Positions 23,375 to 30,993 of a DNA stretch of 44,142 nt are shown here, in pieces; positions within the stretch are counted from its first letter, which is position 1, and each line of letters begins with the position of its first letter. Under the pieces are notes generated by a model. It did not search any database and was not told the DNA's origin. It worked only from the letters and a program-made list of their open reading frames with translations. The DNA lies in assembly GCA_964632945.1 (NCBI GenBank), contig CAZWCX010000056.1, positions 1 to 44,142 on the forward strand, in the 5' to 3' direction. Source of the stretch: CAZWCX01 sp964632945. Lineage in GTDB: Bacteria > Planctomycetota > MHYJ01 > WSZJ01 > CAZWCX01. The position numbers and the translations under genes are program-made.

Positions 23375-23897
23375 GGAACGACTCGGGGTGGAACTGTACG
23401 CCTTCGACGGGGGCCGCGCGGTGTCGCAGGCCCATGAGCACGCCGTCATCGGACCAGGCCGTCGGCTCCAGTTCCGCCGGCAAGGATCGCGGATCGACCA
23501 TCAGCGAGTGGTACCGACCCGCCCGGAATGGATCCGGCAGGTTACGGAAGACTCCGCCGCCGTCGTGGCGGATGCGGGAGGTCTTGCCGTGCATCGGACG
23601 ATCCGCGCGCACGATCCGCCCGCCGAAGGCGGCGGCGATGCACTGGTGGCCGAGGCAGACGCCTAGCGTGGGGATGCCCCGTTCCATCGCCGCACGCACG
23701 AGCGCACAGGAAATCCCCCCTTCCCGCGGCGAGCAAGGCCCGGGGGAAACGATCAGGTGCGTCGGCCGCCGCCCCAGCACCTCGTCGACCTCCAGGGTGT
23801 CGTTCCGGTGCACCTCGGCGCGTGCGCCGAGCGAGCCGAGCAGCTGCACGAGATTGAACGTGAACGAGTCGTAGTTGTCGAGGACGAAGACGCGCAT
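23292..23897 (-). CDS. trpG: Anthranilate/aminodeoxychorismate synthase glutaminase (TrpG/PabA)
   Basis: Class I glutamine amidotransferase that hydrolyses glutamine and hands ammonia to TrpE or PabB for tryptophan or folate synthesis. It has 201 residues. Motifs: LDNYDSFTFNL at the start, VSPGPCSP oxyanion region, catalytic Cys81 in GVCLGHQ, MHGKTS, and His170/Glu172 in VQFHPES, completing the triad. GGAG lies 5 bases before the ATG. It starts 16 bases after the stop of the HEAT/TPR gene, so it may share that gene's promoter at 25118. No trpE or pabB is present in the window, so TrpG against PabA cannot be decided; the MHGK motif leans to TrpG. Confidence 0.92.
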   Translation of the reverse strand: MRVFVLDNYDSFTFNLVQLLGSLGARAEVHRNDTLEVDEVLGRRPTHLIVSPGPCSPREGGISCALVRAAMERGIPTLGVCLGHQCIAAAFGGRIVRADRPMHGKTSRIRHDGGGVFRNLPDPFRAGRYHSLMVDPRSLPAELEPTAWSDDGVLMGLRHRAAPVEGVQFHPESFLTERGGDLMRNFLAFRPPSRPRGRSRR

Positions 23898-23913
23898 CAG
23901 GCTCCCGGCGGGG

Positions 23914-25092
23914 TCACTTCGGATTCCGCTTTTTCAGTCGGTCACGCTCCTCGGCGGCGCGGATGAGCGCCTCGTAGCGCGGATCGCCGTGCAGGTTGCG
24001 CAGGTCCCCGTCTTGCTTGATCCAGTCCACGTCGGCGAAGCCGTCCTCGATCGCGCGCTCGAGGTGGTCGAGCGCCTCCTTCTTCTTGTTCTGAATGGCG
24101 TAGAGGCAGGCCAGATTGTAGAACGCCCATCCCGCCCGCATGTGGTCTTCGAGCAGGATCTGCTTGTAGTAGTGCTCCGCACGCGCGTAGTCGCCCATCC
24201 GCACGAGCAGGCCGACCAGCCGCGGCGTGAGGTCGGTCTGGCGCCGGGACGACTTCATGTAGTTCTCGAGCCGGTACGCCATGTCGGTCAGGTACTGCTT
24301 CTCGCCCAGCTTGAACAGGACGTAGGCGAGCGTGTCCTCCAGCTCTTGCCGCTCGAAGGCGAGTTCCGCCGGACTCGTGGTCGACTCGATGAGCTCGCGC
24401 AGCGCGGGGACGATCGAACGATCCTGCATGTCCGCGAGCGCCTCCCCGGCCAGGGAACGCATGATGTGCCGCCGCTTCGGGTCGGTGGACAGGAACTCGA
24501 ACGTGGGGTCGGTGAACATGCCCATGAGGACCGGCACCGCGGACTTTCCGATCTCCTCGACCCGGCGGAACTGGCCGGCATAGAAGCCGTAGCTGTAGCG
24601 CTCCGTAATCAGGCCGCTCAGGATCTTCTCCACCTCGACCTGGACGAAGGCCCGCCGAACCGCATCGAGGGCCTCGCTGCCGTCCGGACGGCGGGCCAAG
24701 CGACGGTCCACGGCGCGGCGGGCAGGATCTCCCAGCCCGGCCAGCAGCCGCGGCACCACGGTGCGCATGACCGCGAAGTCGGCTTCGAAGGCATCCAGCA
24801 GCGCTTCGACGGCGCGCTCCGACCCGATTGCCCCAAGGACTTCCGCCGCCGCCTGGCGAACCCGCCGGTCCGGGTCGCCCAGGGCCTCGATCATGACCGG
24901 CTCGGCCGAATCCCCGAGGGTGATCAGCGCCCGCTTCGCGGCCTCCCGCTCCTCGAGGAATCGGCTGTGCAGATCGTCCGCGAGCGTGCGCGCGCGGCTG
25001 ATCTCTTCGCCCGCCTCCGCCCACGTCCCCGCGAAGGAACCGGCGCATAGGGCGACCGCCAGCAGGGCGGCACGACCACGAACTCGAGACAT
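23914..25092 (-). CDS. Secreted HEAT-repeat and TPR protein
   Basis: A 392-residue exported helical-repeat protein. Residues 1-26 form a signal peptide (cut after EAG or WAEA). Around 35-150 are HEAT/PBS-lyase-like repeats (REAAKRALITLGDSAEPVMIEAL, DPDRRVRQAAAEVLGAIG, then another), followed by more helical repeats to about 290. Residues about 300-365 form a TPR-like pair (ARAEHYYKQILLEDHMRAG, AIQNKKKEALDHLERAIEDGFADVDWI). Such proteins are scaffolds, and no catalytic site is visible. GGAGG lies 7 bases before the ATG. It is the first gene of an operon with trpG, driven by a good sigma-70 promoter facing away from the flagellar operon. A link to flagella is not supported by the sequence. Confidence 0.8.
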   Translation of the reverse strand: MSRVRGRAALLAVALCAGSFAGTWAEAGEEISRARTLADDLHSRFLEEREAAKRALITLGDSAEPVMIEALGDPDRRVRQAAAEVLGAIGSERAVEALLDAFEADFAVMRTVVPRLLAGLGDPARRAVDRRLARRPDGSEALDAVRRAFVQVEVEKILSGLITERYSYGFYAGQFRRVEEIGKSAVPVLMGMFTDPTFEFLSTDPKRRHIMRSLAGEALADMQDRSIVPALRELIESTTSPAELAFERQELEDTLAYVLFKLGEKQYLTDMAYRLENYMKSSRRQTDLTPRLVGLLVRMGDYARAEHYYKQILLEDHMRAGWAFYNLACLYAIQNKKKEALDHLERAIEDGFADVDWIKQDGDLRNLHGDPRYEALIRAAEERDRLKKRNPK

Positions 25093-25117
25093 GGAGCCTC
25101 CTTCCGACCTTCCCCTG

Positions 25118-25146
25118 GTTATACGGGCGCCCGGGAACCAAGTCAA
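25118..25146 (-). promoter_or_regulatory. Strong sigma-70-like promoter of the HEAT/TPR-trpG operon
   Basis: Read on the minus strand: TTGACT (25146-25141), 17-nt spacer, TATAAC (25123-25118). It is the best spaced promoter of the window, about 25 bases before the ATG at 25092. It is divergent to the flagellar sigma-54 promoter, and the palindrome at 25181-25219 lies 35 bases upstream of its -35, where a bound factor could affect both directions. Confidence 0.65.
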
Positions 25147-25180
25147 GGCGGTCCCCACCGCAGCGACCGGCCGGCAGATT

Positions 25181-25219
25181 CCGCCCGACTCCGGCAGAAC
25201 CTGCCGCCGAGTCGGGCGG
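25181..25219. promoter_or_regulatory. Long palindrome between divergent promoters
   Basis: CCGCCCGACTC at 25181-25191 pairs perfectly with GAGTCGGGCGG at 25209-25219, and inside it CGGCAG at 25192-25197 pairs with CTGCCG at 25201-25206; only two extra Cs interrupt the symmetry. It lies about 96-134 bases upstream of the sigma-54 -24 box, the distance at which enhancer-binding activators (FlrC/FleQ/NtrC type) usually bind, and also just upstream of the divergent sigma-70 promoter. No activator gene is in the window. A regulatory role is inference. Confidence 0.5.
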
Positions 25220-25314
25220 GAGGCGCACTCCATCCATTCCCGCCGTCGCGCGCAAACGGCCCGGGCACGCCCCCAAGCGCGCCTCGGACGGGGGCTCGGG
25301 CTGCGAACGCCGAG

Positions 25315-25330
25315 TGGCACCGCATTTGCA
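25315..25330 (+). promoter_or_regulatory. Sigma-54 promoter of the flagellar operon
   Basis: TGGCAC at 25315-25320, a 5-nt spacer, TTGCA at 25326-25330; GG and GC are 10 bases apart as RpoN requires. This matches the conserved consensus at every listed position (TGGCAC and TTGCA). Transcription would start near 25342, 21 bases before the small ORF that heads the flagellar genes. Sigma-54 is a known master sigma factor for rod, hook and ring genes in many flagellated bacteria, so the match fits the cluster. Confidence 0.75.
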
Positions 25331-25362
25331 ATCCCCCCCCTCGCCCGTTGAGGAGACGTCGC

Positions 25363-25560
25363 ATGACCCCCGAACTCCCGGATCCCCGGCGCGTTCGAGC
25401 CGTGGAAGCCGCCCTGAAGGCTGCGCTCGAGTTCATCGAGGCCCTTCCCGTCGCGGAGGCGGAAGATTTCGAAACCGGCCGGCGGGCGGAGCAGCGACGC
25501 CGGCGGGTCCCCGACCGGGGCGCCCCCCGGTCGCGCCGACGGACCGGAGACGCTCGGTAG
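25363..25560 (+). CDS. Small ORF heading the flagellar operon, function unknown
   Basis: A 65-residue ORF. Residues 1-35 look like an amphipathic helix (ELPDPRRVRAVEAALKAALEF) rich in Ala and Glu; residues 44-65 are strongly basic with runs of arginine. I recognise no family and see no signal peptide. AGGAG at 25351-25355 is 7 bases before the ATG. Its TAG stop overlaps the Shine-Dalgarno of flgF (AGGAG at 25559-25563), a clear sign of translational coupling. It sits between the sigma-54 promoter and flgF, so it is the first gene of the operon. A flagellar chaperone or regulator is possible but not shown. The basic tail could also be a GC artefact. Confidence 0.5.
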   Translation: MTPELPDPRRVRAVEAALKAALEFIEALPVAEAEDFETGRRAEQRRRRVPDRGAPRSRRRTGDAR

Positions 25561-25570
25561 GAGAGGCGCC

Positions 25571-26335
25571 TTGTTGTACGGACTTTGGAGTTCCGCCGCC
25601 GGCGGGATCACCCAGAACGCGCGCGTGGACGTGATTGCCAGCAACCTGGCCAACCTCGAGACGGTCGGCTTTCGCAAGGATCTCATGACGTTCCGCGCCC
25701 GGCTCGCGGAAACCCGCGAAGACTACCTCGACCTTCACGACATCAATCCCGTGCTCGACCGGATCGGGGGCGGGTTGTTCGCCGATCGGACCCATTGGGA
25801 CCATCTTCAGGGACCGATCGAGCAGACGGGACGCCCGCTCGACGTCGCCATCGACGGCAGCGGGTACTTTCTGGTCGAGCGCAACGGGCGCACCTACCAC
25901 ACCCGCGCGGGCAATTTCGCCGTCGACACGGAGGGGGTCCTGCGCTCGGCGGACGGCGCCGGGTTGGTGCTCTCTTCCGAGGGGGGCGAGATTCGGGTCA
26001 CCCGTCCGGGCGAAGTCCTGATCGATCGGATCGGGGTCGTGATCCAGGCAGGCGAGCCGATCGCGCAGCTCGCCCTCGCCGACGTGGAAAACCCGCAGGA
26101 CCTGGTGAAAGTGGGCGACGCGCTCTTCGAGTATCGCGGGGGCGCCGGGGGAACCCGGGCCGCCGAGGCACGCCTGGTGCCGGGCGCACTGGAGCGATCG
26201 GGGGTCAGTCCGGTGGAAGAAATGACCGGCATGATCCTCGCCCTCCGCGCCTACGAGTCCAACATGCAAATGATCCGCCTGCAGGACCAGACGCTGGGCC
26301 GGGCGGTCAACGACCTGGGTAGGATCGCGCGCTAG
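25571..26335 (+). CDS. flgF: Flagellar proximal-rod protein FlgF
   Basis: Rod subunit between the MS ring and the FlgG distal rod; 254 residues. The N-terminal rod motif SSAAGGITQNARVDVIASNLANLETVGFRKD and the C-terminal helix EEMTGMILALRAYESNMQMIRLQDQTLGRAVNDLGRI bracket a variable middle. The shorter length and LWSSAAGG start fit FlgF rather than FlgG. It begins with a rare TTG at 25571, with AGGAG 7 bases upstream and inside the stop region of the small ORF, so coupling probably replaces a strong start. It is the first structural gene of the rod operon. Confidence 0.9.
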   Translation: MLYGLWSSAAGGITQNARVDVIASNLANLETVGFRKDLMTFRARLAETREDYLDLHDINPVLDRIGGGLFADRTHWDHLQGPIEQTGRPLDVAIDGSGYFLVERNGRTYHTRAGNFAVDTEGVLRSADGAGLVLSSEGGEIRVTRPGEVLIDRIGVVIQAGEPIAQLALADVENPQDLVKVGDALFEYRGGAGGTRAAEARLVPGALERSGVSPVEEMTGMILALRAYESNMQMIRLQDQTLGRAVNDLGRIAR

Positions 26336-26360
26336 CGCATTCCCCGAAGGAGCGGTTCCC

Positions 26361-27161
26361 ATGGCCATCCGCGCCCTGTCGACCGCGGCGTCCGGGATGA
26401 CGTCGTTGCAAAGCCAGATCGACGTGATCGCCAACAACCTCGCGAACGTCAACACCACGGGGTACAAGAAGACGCGCGCGAACTTCCAGGACCTCATCTA
26501 CCAGCAGGTCAAGCAGCCCGGATTCGCCGCGGATTCCGGACAGGGGGCGGAGATTCCCACCGGCATCCAGATCGGTCTCGGGACCAAGCTGGTCGCCACC
26601 GAGAAGATCTTTTCGCAGGGCAGCCTCGACCGCACCGACAAGGATCTCGACATCGCGATCGAGGGGGACGGCTTCTTCCGGATCCGCAACGCCGGCGGCG
26701 GCATCGCCTATACCCGCGACGGCAGTTTCCGGGTCGACTCCGAGGGGAACGTCGTCACGGCCAATGGGTTCTTCCTCGATCCGCAGCTCAGCGTGGACCA
26801 GGCCCTCACGCGCCTCAGCATTTCCCCGACCGGGTTGGTGGAGGGCTTCGATCCGACGCAACCCGCGGCGCTCCAGCAGGTCGGCCAGATCCAGTTGGTG
26901 CGGTTCATCAATCCGGCCGGCCTCCGATCGATCGGCGACAACCTGTTCGAAGAAACCGCCGCCTCCGGTCAGCCGATCGAAGGGAACCCGGGGGAGGAGG
27001 GCAACGGTTTTCTGCGACAGGGATTCCTGGAGTCCTCGAACGTCGAGGTCGTCGAAGAGTTGGTGGACATGATCCAGACCCAGCGCGCCTTTGAAATCAA
27101 CGCCACTTCGATCCGCACGGCGGACGAGATGTTGCAGACCGTCAACCAGCTGCGCCGCTAG
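26361..27161 (+). CDS. flgG: Flagellar distal-rod protein FlgG
   Basis: Structural subunit of the distal rod crossing the periplasm; 266 residues, the usual size. The N-terminus has the rod signature SGMTSLQSQIDVIANNLANVNTTGYKKTRANFQDL and the C-terminus the helix NVEVVEELVDMIQTQRAFEINATSIRTADEMLQTVNQL, both near textbook. AAGGAG lies 9 bases before the ATG. It is 25 bases downstream of flgF and 20 upstream of flgA, so the genes are co-transcribed. The length agrees with a periplasm of ordinary width, but that is only a rough indication. Confidence 0.96.
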   Translation: MAIRALSTAASGMTSLQSQIDVIANNLANVNTTGYKKTRANFQDLIYQQVKQPGFAADSGQGAEIPTGIQIGLGTKLVATEKIFSQGSLDRTDKDLDIAIEGDGFFRIRNAGGGIAYTRDGSFRVDSEGNVVTANGFFLDPQLSVDQALTRLSISPTGLVEGFDPTQPAALQQVGQIQLVRFINPAGLRSIGDNLFEETAASGQPIEGNPGEEGNGFLRQGFLESSNVEVVEELVDMIQTQRAFEINATSIRTADEMLQTVNQLRR

Positions 27162-27181
27162 CCGTCGCCGGGGAGTGAGCC

Positions 27182-28186
27182 ATGACGTTCGGATTCCGCC
27201 GGGTACGGGCCGCCGGGTTCGCGGTCGCCCTCCTGCTGGGCGGGCATGCCGCCGCGGAGGAGCTCCGGCTGCCGGCTTCGCTGACGCTGCCTGCGGAAGC
27301 CCGGGTGGCCGGCGAGTTCATCCGGTTGGGCGACCTGGTGACGGATCTGGAGGCCGGACTGGGGGCCCTGGTGGTCGGACGGGCGCCCGTGGAGGATGGC
27401 CTCCGAGCCATTTCCCGCGAGGATGTCCGGACCACCCTCCGCCGCGCTTGCCCGGGCGATCGTCTCCCGGCGCTGACCGGGGCGCAGGAAGTCGCGGTTC
27501 GCCGGGTCGCGCCGGTCGCTCCCGCGCTGTCCGGGCCCGTGGTTGCGGCCCTCGCGGACGCGATTCGTCGCTGGCGTGTGTGCGCGGACCTCGCGGCCGG
27601 AGCGGAATGCCGGATCGAAGTCGTGGATTTCGAGCCCGCCGACGCATTTCCCGGCGACCTGGATCTCCCGCCCGTCGTGGCGGGCGGGGACATCTCGGCC
27701 GATCCGTGGATCGTCCGCGTCCTGGCGCCGGCCGCCTCCGGCGCACCCCGGGCGGCGCAGGTCCGGGCGCGCGTCCGCCTCCTCGCCGAGGTGCCGGTTG
27801 CGCGGCGGTCGCTGCGCGCGCGCCAAGCGGTGGCGGCGGGCGACCTCGAGACCCGTCGCATGGAAATCCTCCCCGGTCAGCGGTGGCTCCGGGCGGACTC
27901 CGATCCCGTCGGCCGACGGCTGGTGAGGCCGCTGGCGGCCGGGGAGATTCTCGTCGAGGACGCGCTTCAGCCGGAGACCCTGGTTCGTCCGCACGACGCG
28001 GTGCGGGTCGAAGTGCCGGGGCGCGGTTTCGCGCTCCAGTTCGACGCCATCGCGCTCGAGGCGGGCGCGTCCGGCGACATCATCCGCGTCCGCAATCGGG
28101 ACTCGAAGGCCGTGGTTCGCGGGCGGGTGCTCGCGCCCGGGGCCGTCGAGCTGCTTCCGGCCGTCGCAGAAGGAGGGGTTCGATGA
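27182..28186 (+). CDS. flgA: P-ring assembly chaperone FlgA
   Basis: Periplasmic chaperone needed to assemble the FlgI P-ring. The 334 residues are longer than the roughly 220 of enteric FlgA. It has a hydrophobic signal segment at the start (about residues 12-22), an N-terminal extension with a strongly acidic and basic mix, and at about 210-330 the SAF-like domain typical of FlgA (VARRSLRARQAVAAGDLETRRMEILP, DPVGRRLVRPLAAGEILVEDAL, VRPHDAVRVEVPGRGFALQFDAIALEAG, then IIRVRNRDSKAVVRGRV). Its stop overlaps the flgH start as ATGA, so the two are coupled. The order flgG-flgA-flgH-flgI keeps chaperone and ring genes together. Confidence 0.88.
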   Translation: MTFGFRRVRAAGFAVALLLGGHAAAEELRLPASLTLPAEARVAGEFIRLGDLVTDLEAGLGALVVGRAPVEDGLRAISREDVRTTLRRACPGDRLPALTGAQEVAVRRVAPVAPALSGPVVAALADAIRRWRVCADLAAGAECRIEVVDFEPADAFPGDLDLPPVVAGGDISADPWIVRVLAPAASGAPRAAQVRARVRLLAEVPVARRSLRARQAVAAGDLETRRMEILPGQRWLRADSDPVGRRLVRPLAAGEILVEDALQPETLVRPHDAVRVEVPGRGFALQFDAIALEAGASGDIIRVRNRDSKAVVRGRVLAPGAVELLPAVAEGGVR

Positions 28187-28824
28187 GGCACATCCTGCGG
28201 ACGCTGCTGCTGGCGTCCCTGTTCTGCGCGACGCTCCCGGATGCCCGGGGGGACTTCCTCTGGGAGGACGGGAACCAGGAGTCGCTGTACGCCGACACCC
28301 CCAAGCGGGCGTTCGCGGTCCATGACCTGATCACGATCGCGGTCGAGGACCGCTCCTTCGCGTCGGTCCGCGGCGAGCTGACCACCGACCGGCGCAGCCG
28401 CTGGGAGTCGATCCTGCGCGAATTCGTTCGCCTCTCCACCGACAGCGGCTCGCTCAAGATCAAGGATGCGCTGCGCGCCGGCGAGCAGCCCGAGATCGAC
28501 GTGGACGACCGTTTCCGCACCGACAACCGGGCGCAGACGAACCGATCGACGCAGATCACCTACACGATCACCGCGGAGGTGAAGCAGGTGCTTCCGAACG
28601 GAACCCTGGTTCTCGAGGCCCGCACCACCAAGCAGGTGGGCGAGGAGCGGGAGAAGGTCACGCTTACCGGCGTGGCACGGATCGAGGACATCACGACCGC
28701 CAACACGATCAAGGCGGAACGACTGGCCAACCTCGGTCTCAAGGTCGAAGGCGACGGTCCGGTCGGGGACACGCAGGAACGCGGGTGGCTGACGAAGATC
28801 CTGGACGCGATCTGGCCGTTCTGA
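28183..28824 (+). CDS. flgH: Flagellar L-ring protein FlgH
   Basis: Outer-membrane L-ring subunit; 213 residues, normal length. The body carries VHDLITIAVEDRSFASVRGELTTDR, YTITAEVKQVLPNGTLVLEARTTKQVGEEREKVTLTGVARIEDITTANTI and ends in a short hydrophobic WLTKILDAIWPF. The N-terminal signal is RTLLLASLFCATLPDARG, but the residue before Cys15 is Phe, so there is no normal lipobox (L-A/S-G/A-C). The protein may be an ordinary secreted protein here rather than a lipoprotein. AGGAGG lies 7 bases before the ATG; the start overlaps the flgA stop by 4 bases. Confidence 0.92.
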   Translation: MRHILRTLLLASLFCATLPDARGDFLWEDGNQESLYADTPKRAFAVHDLITIAVEDRSFASVRGELTTDRRSRWESILREFVRLSTDSGSLKIKDALRAGEQPEIDVDDRFRTDNRAQTNRSTQITYTITAEVKQVLPNGTLVLEARTTKQVGEEREKVTLTGVARIEDITTANTIKAERLANLGLKVEGDGPVGDTQERGWLTKILDAIWPF

Positions 28825-28871
28825 CGGGGGCCGGGAGCGTCGCGGCGGGGGTGGACAGGTCGGGGGGAATC

Positions 28872-30074
28872 ATGCGGACGTCGTCGATGGGACTCGCGAG
28901 GACAACGATCGCCGGGGTGCTCGTCGTTGCGGCGGCGATGCTGTGGCCCGCAGTCGCGCGGGCGCAGAGCGGTTCCTCCCTGGCGGCGGCGGGCCCCGAC
29001 ATTTCCCAGGCGCGAGTCAGTGCGCCCCGCATCAAGGACCTCGTGCGCGTGCGCGGGGCGGACGAAAACCCGCTCAAGGGCTTCGGCCTCGTCGTCGGGC
29101 TCAACGGCACCGGCGACAGCGCCAAATCCCTGTCGCGAAACGCCCTGGCGACGGCGCTCCTGCGCATGGACGACTATCATGTGTCGAGCCAGGACATTCA
29201 GTCGAAAAACGTCGCCGCGGTTTTCATCACGGCGGACCTCCCCGCGTTCCAGGAGGCGGGTACGCGCATCGACGTGACCCTGTCCAGCATCGGCGACGCG
29301 AAGTCCCTTCAAGGCGGCGTGCTCCTTGTGGCCCCGCTGCGCGGTCCCCGGCCCAAGGTCGAGGACCCGACCGTGTACGCCCTTGCGCAGGGGCAGGTGT
29401 TCATCGGCGGAAGCACTCCGACGGTGGGAATGGTGCAGGGCGGCGCGCTGGTCGTGAAGTCGATCCGGCACCGTTTCGTCTATCGCTACGGGTCGGTCGC
29501 CAACGAGCGGATTTCTCCGTTCGAGGAGGGCGACCCTTACGTGATGCTGCTGCTCCGCCGTCCGGACTTCAACGTCGCCGACCAGATCGCGGCGGAAATC
29601 AACACCTTCGTCGTCAGCCAATCGAACGCCCTCGGGGCGCCCGCGCAGGCGCGCGACACCCTGGCGATCGCGCTCAACGGCGGCCAGGTCCCGGTCCGGA
29701 TCCCGGACATCTACCGGGACGATCCGATCCGATTCCTGTCCAACGTGGTCTTCGACCGGGTCCTGCCGATGGGAGGTCCCCTCGAGCCGCCGGCGCGGGT
29801 GGTCATCAACGAGCGGTCCAGGACCTACGGCATCACCGGATGGGTGACGGTCACGCCGGCGATCGTCAAGCGCGCGGGCGGGACATCGGCGCTCATCGTC
29901 GACGGGCTTCCCGACCCGACATCCAAGGCGCCCAACGGAGCCAACAAGCTGGTCGCGCTCAAGGACATCGTGGAACTGATGGAACGCGGCGGCGTTCGTG
30001 CCGACGACATCATCGACTACCTCAAGACCTTGCACCGGCTCGGGGCCCTGAACGGCGAGTTCGTGGTGGAGTGA
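28872..30074 (+). CDS. flgI: Flagellar P-ring protein FlgI
   Basis: Peptidoglycan-ring subunit surrounding the rod; 400 residues, slightly over the usual 365-ish. The signal peptide covers about residues 1-34 (IAGVLVVAAAMLWPAVARA). The family blocks are clear: RIKDLVRVRGADENPLKGFGLVVGLNGTGDS, NALATALLRM, KNVAAVFITADLPAF, LQGGVLLVAPL, VRIPDIYRDDPIRFL, RSRTYGITGWVTVTP. A GTG 87 bases upstream would be inside the flgH region and is not used. G-rich sequence precedes the ATG at 28872 after a 47-base gap from flgH. FlgI needs FlgA for assembly, which lies two genes upstream. Confidence 0.95.
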   Translation: MRTSSMGLARTTIAGVLVVAAAMLWPAVARAQSGSSLAAAGPDISQARVSAPRIKDLVRVRGADENPLKGFGLVVGLNGTGDSAKSLSRNALATALLRMDDYHVSSQDIQSKNVAAVFITADLPAFQEAGTRIDVTLSSIGDAKSLQGGVLLVAPLRGPRPKVEDPTVYALAQGQVFIGGSTPTVGMVQGGALVVKSIRHRFVYRYGSVANERISPFEEGDPYVMLLLRRPDFNVADQIAAEINTFVVSQSNALGAPAQARDTLAIALNGGQVPVRIPDIYRDDPIRFLSNVVFDRVLPMGGPLEPPARVVINERSRTYGITGWVTVTPAIVKRAGGTSALIVDGLPDPTSKAPNGANKLVALKDIVELMERGGVRADDIIDYLKTLHRLGALNGEFVVE

Positions 30075-30079
30075 CGAAC

Positions 30080-30442
30080 ATGGACGCGACCCTGAGACCC
30101 ATTCAGTCCGCGCGCGACCGGGTGGCGCAGGCGGCCGTTCAGGCGGCTTCGTCCGCGCCGTCGGGCAAGGACAAGGAGCGCCTGCGCGACGCGGCGCGCG
30201 ACTTCGAGGCGATCTTCCTCAACCTGATGCTCGGTTCGATGCGCAAGACCGTGCAGAAGGACTCCCGCTTCTCGGGCGGCCCGGCGGAAGGGGTTTTCCA
30301 GGGCATGCTCGACCAGGAATTCGCGACCGGCGCGGCGCGCAAGGGGAACGGCCTGGGGATCGGAGAAATGCTGTACCGCAGCCTGGAGCGGGCGGTGTCG
30401 CGTCAGGACTCGGCCGCTCCCGGACTCGATCGGATCGCGTAA
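30080..30442 (+). CDS. flgJ: Rod-assembly protein FlgJ, single-domain form
   Basis: Caps the growing rod; 120 residues. It contains only the N-terminal rod-binding domain (DAARDFEAIFLNLMLGSMRKTV, PAEGVFQGMLDQEFATGAARKGNGLGIGEML). The C-terminal muramidase domain of the enteric protein is missing, so peptidoglycan hydrolysis must be done by another enzyme, as in several phyla. GGAG lies 9 bases upstream of the ATG, 5 bases after the flgI stop. The usual flgM is not found between it and flgN. Confidence 0.86.
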   Translation: MDATLRPIQSARDRVAQAAVQAASSAPSGKDKERLRDAARDFEAIFLNLMLGSMRKTVQKDSRFSGGPAEGVFQGMLDQEFATGAARKGNGLGIGEMLYRSLERAVSRQDSAAPGLDRIA

Positions 30443-30458
30443 TCGGAGAGGGACTTCG

Positions 30459-30986
30459 ATGTCGTTGCTGGACGAACCCCGCGCCGACGCCCTGGCGGGC
30501 CGGCTGGAGAAGATCCTGGAAGCGTGTCTCGGCGTGCAAGGAGAGATCGCCGGCGTACTCGCGCGCAAGCGCGCGGCCATGGTCCGGATGGACGTGACCG
30601 AACTGCAGCGGATCAATACGGACATGGAGGCGGTCGCCGCGCGCTGGGCGGAACTCGAAGGGGCGCGCAGGGAGACCCTGCGCGCCCTGGCCGGACAGTT
30701 GCAGCGCCCGCCCTCGCATCTCGGCCTCCCCGAGCTGATCGAAATGGCCTCGGAGCCGCGCCGGAGCCGCCTGGCTTCCCTGCGGGCGCGGCTGAAAGGA
30801 CTGGCCGTCGACGTCGCCCGGAGCAGCGAGGTCAATCACTCGCTGGTCGAAACGTCGCTGGCGTACGTGCAGGACATGATCCGGCTGCTGACCCACTGGG
30901 GCGAGTCGCGCACGACCTACGGGCGCGACGGCAAGCCGGCCGAGGCGAACTCCGACCGGAAATCGATGATCGACCACGTCGCGTGA
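30459..30986 (+). CDS. flgN: Flagellar chaperone FlgN family
   Basis: Cytosolic export chaperone for the hook-associated proteins FlgK and FlgL, which lie directly downstream. The 175-residue helical protein has heptad-like helices (LAGRLEKILEACLGVQGEIAGVLARKRAAMVRM and RWAELEGARRETLRALAG) and the family-like SLVETSLAYVQDMIRLLTH near 130-148, ending with a polar tail. Sequence similarity is diffuse, as is normal for FlgN; the position between flgJ and flgK is the main support. GGAGAGGG precedes the ATG at 30459, and its stop is 8 bases before flgK. Confidence 0.78.
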   Translation: MSLLDEPRADALAGRLEKILEACLGVQGEIAGVLARKRAAMVRMDVTELQRINTDMEAVAARWAELEGARRETLRALAGQLQRPPSHLGLPELIEMASEPRRSRLASLRARLKGLAVDVARSSEVNHSLVETSLAYVQDMIRLLTHWGESRTTYGRDGKPAEANSDRKSMIDHVA

Positions 30987-30993
30987 GGCTCCG

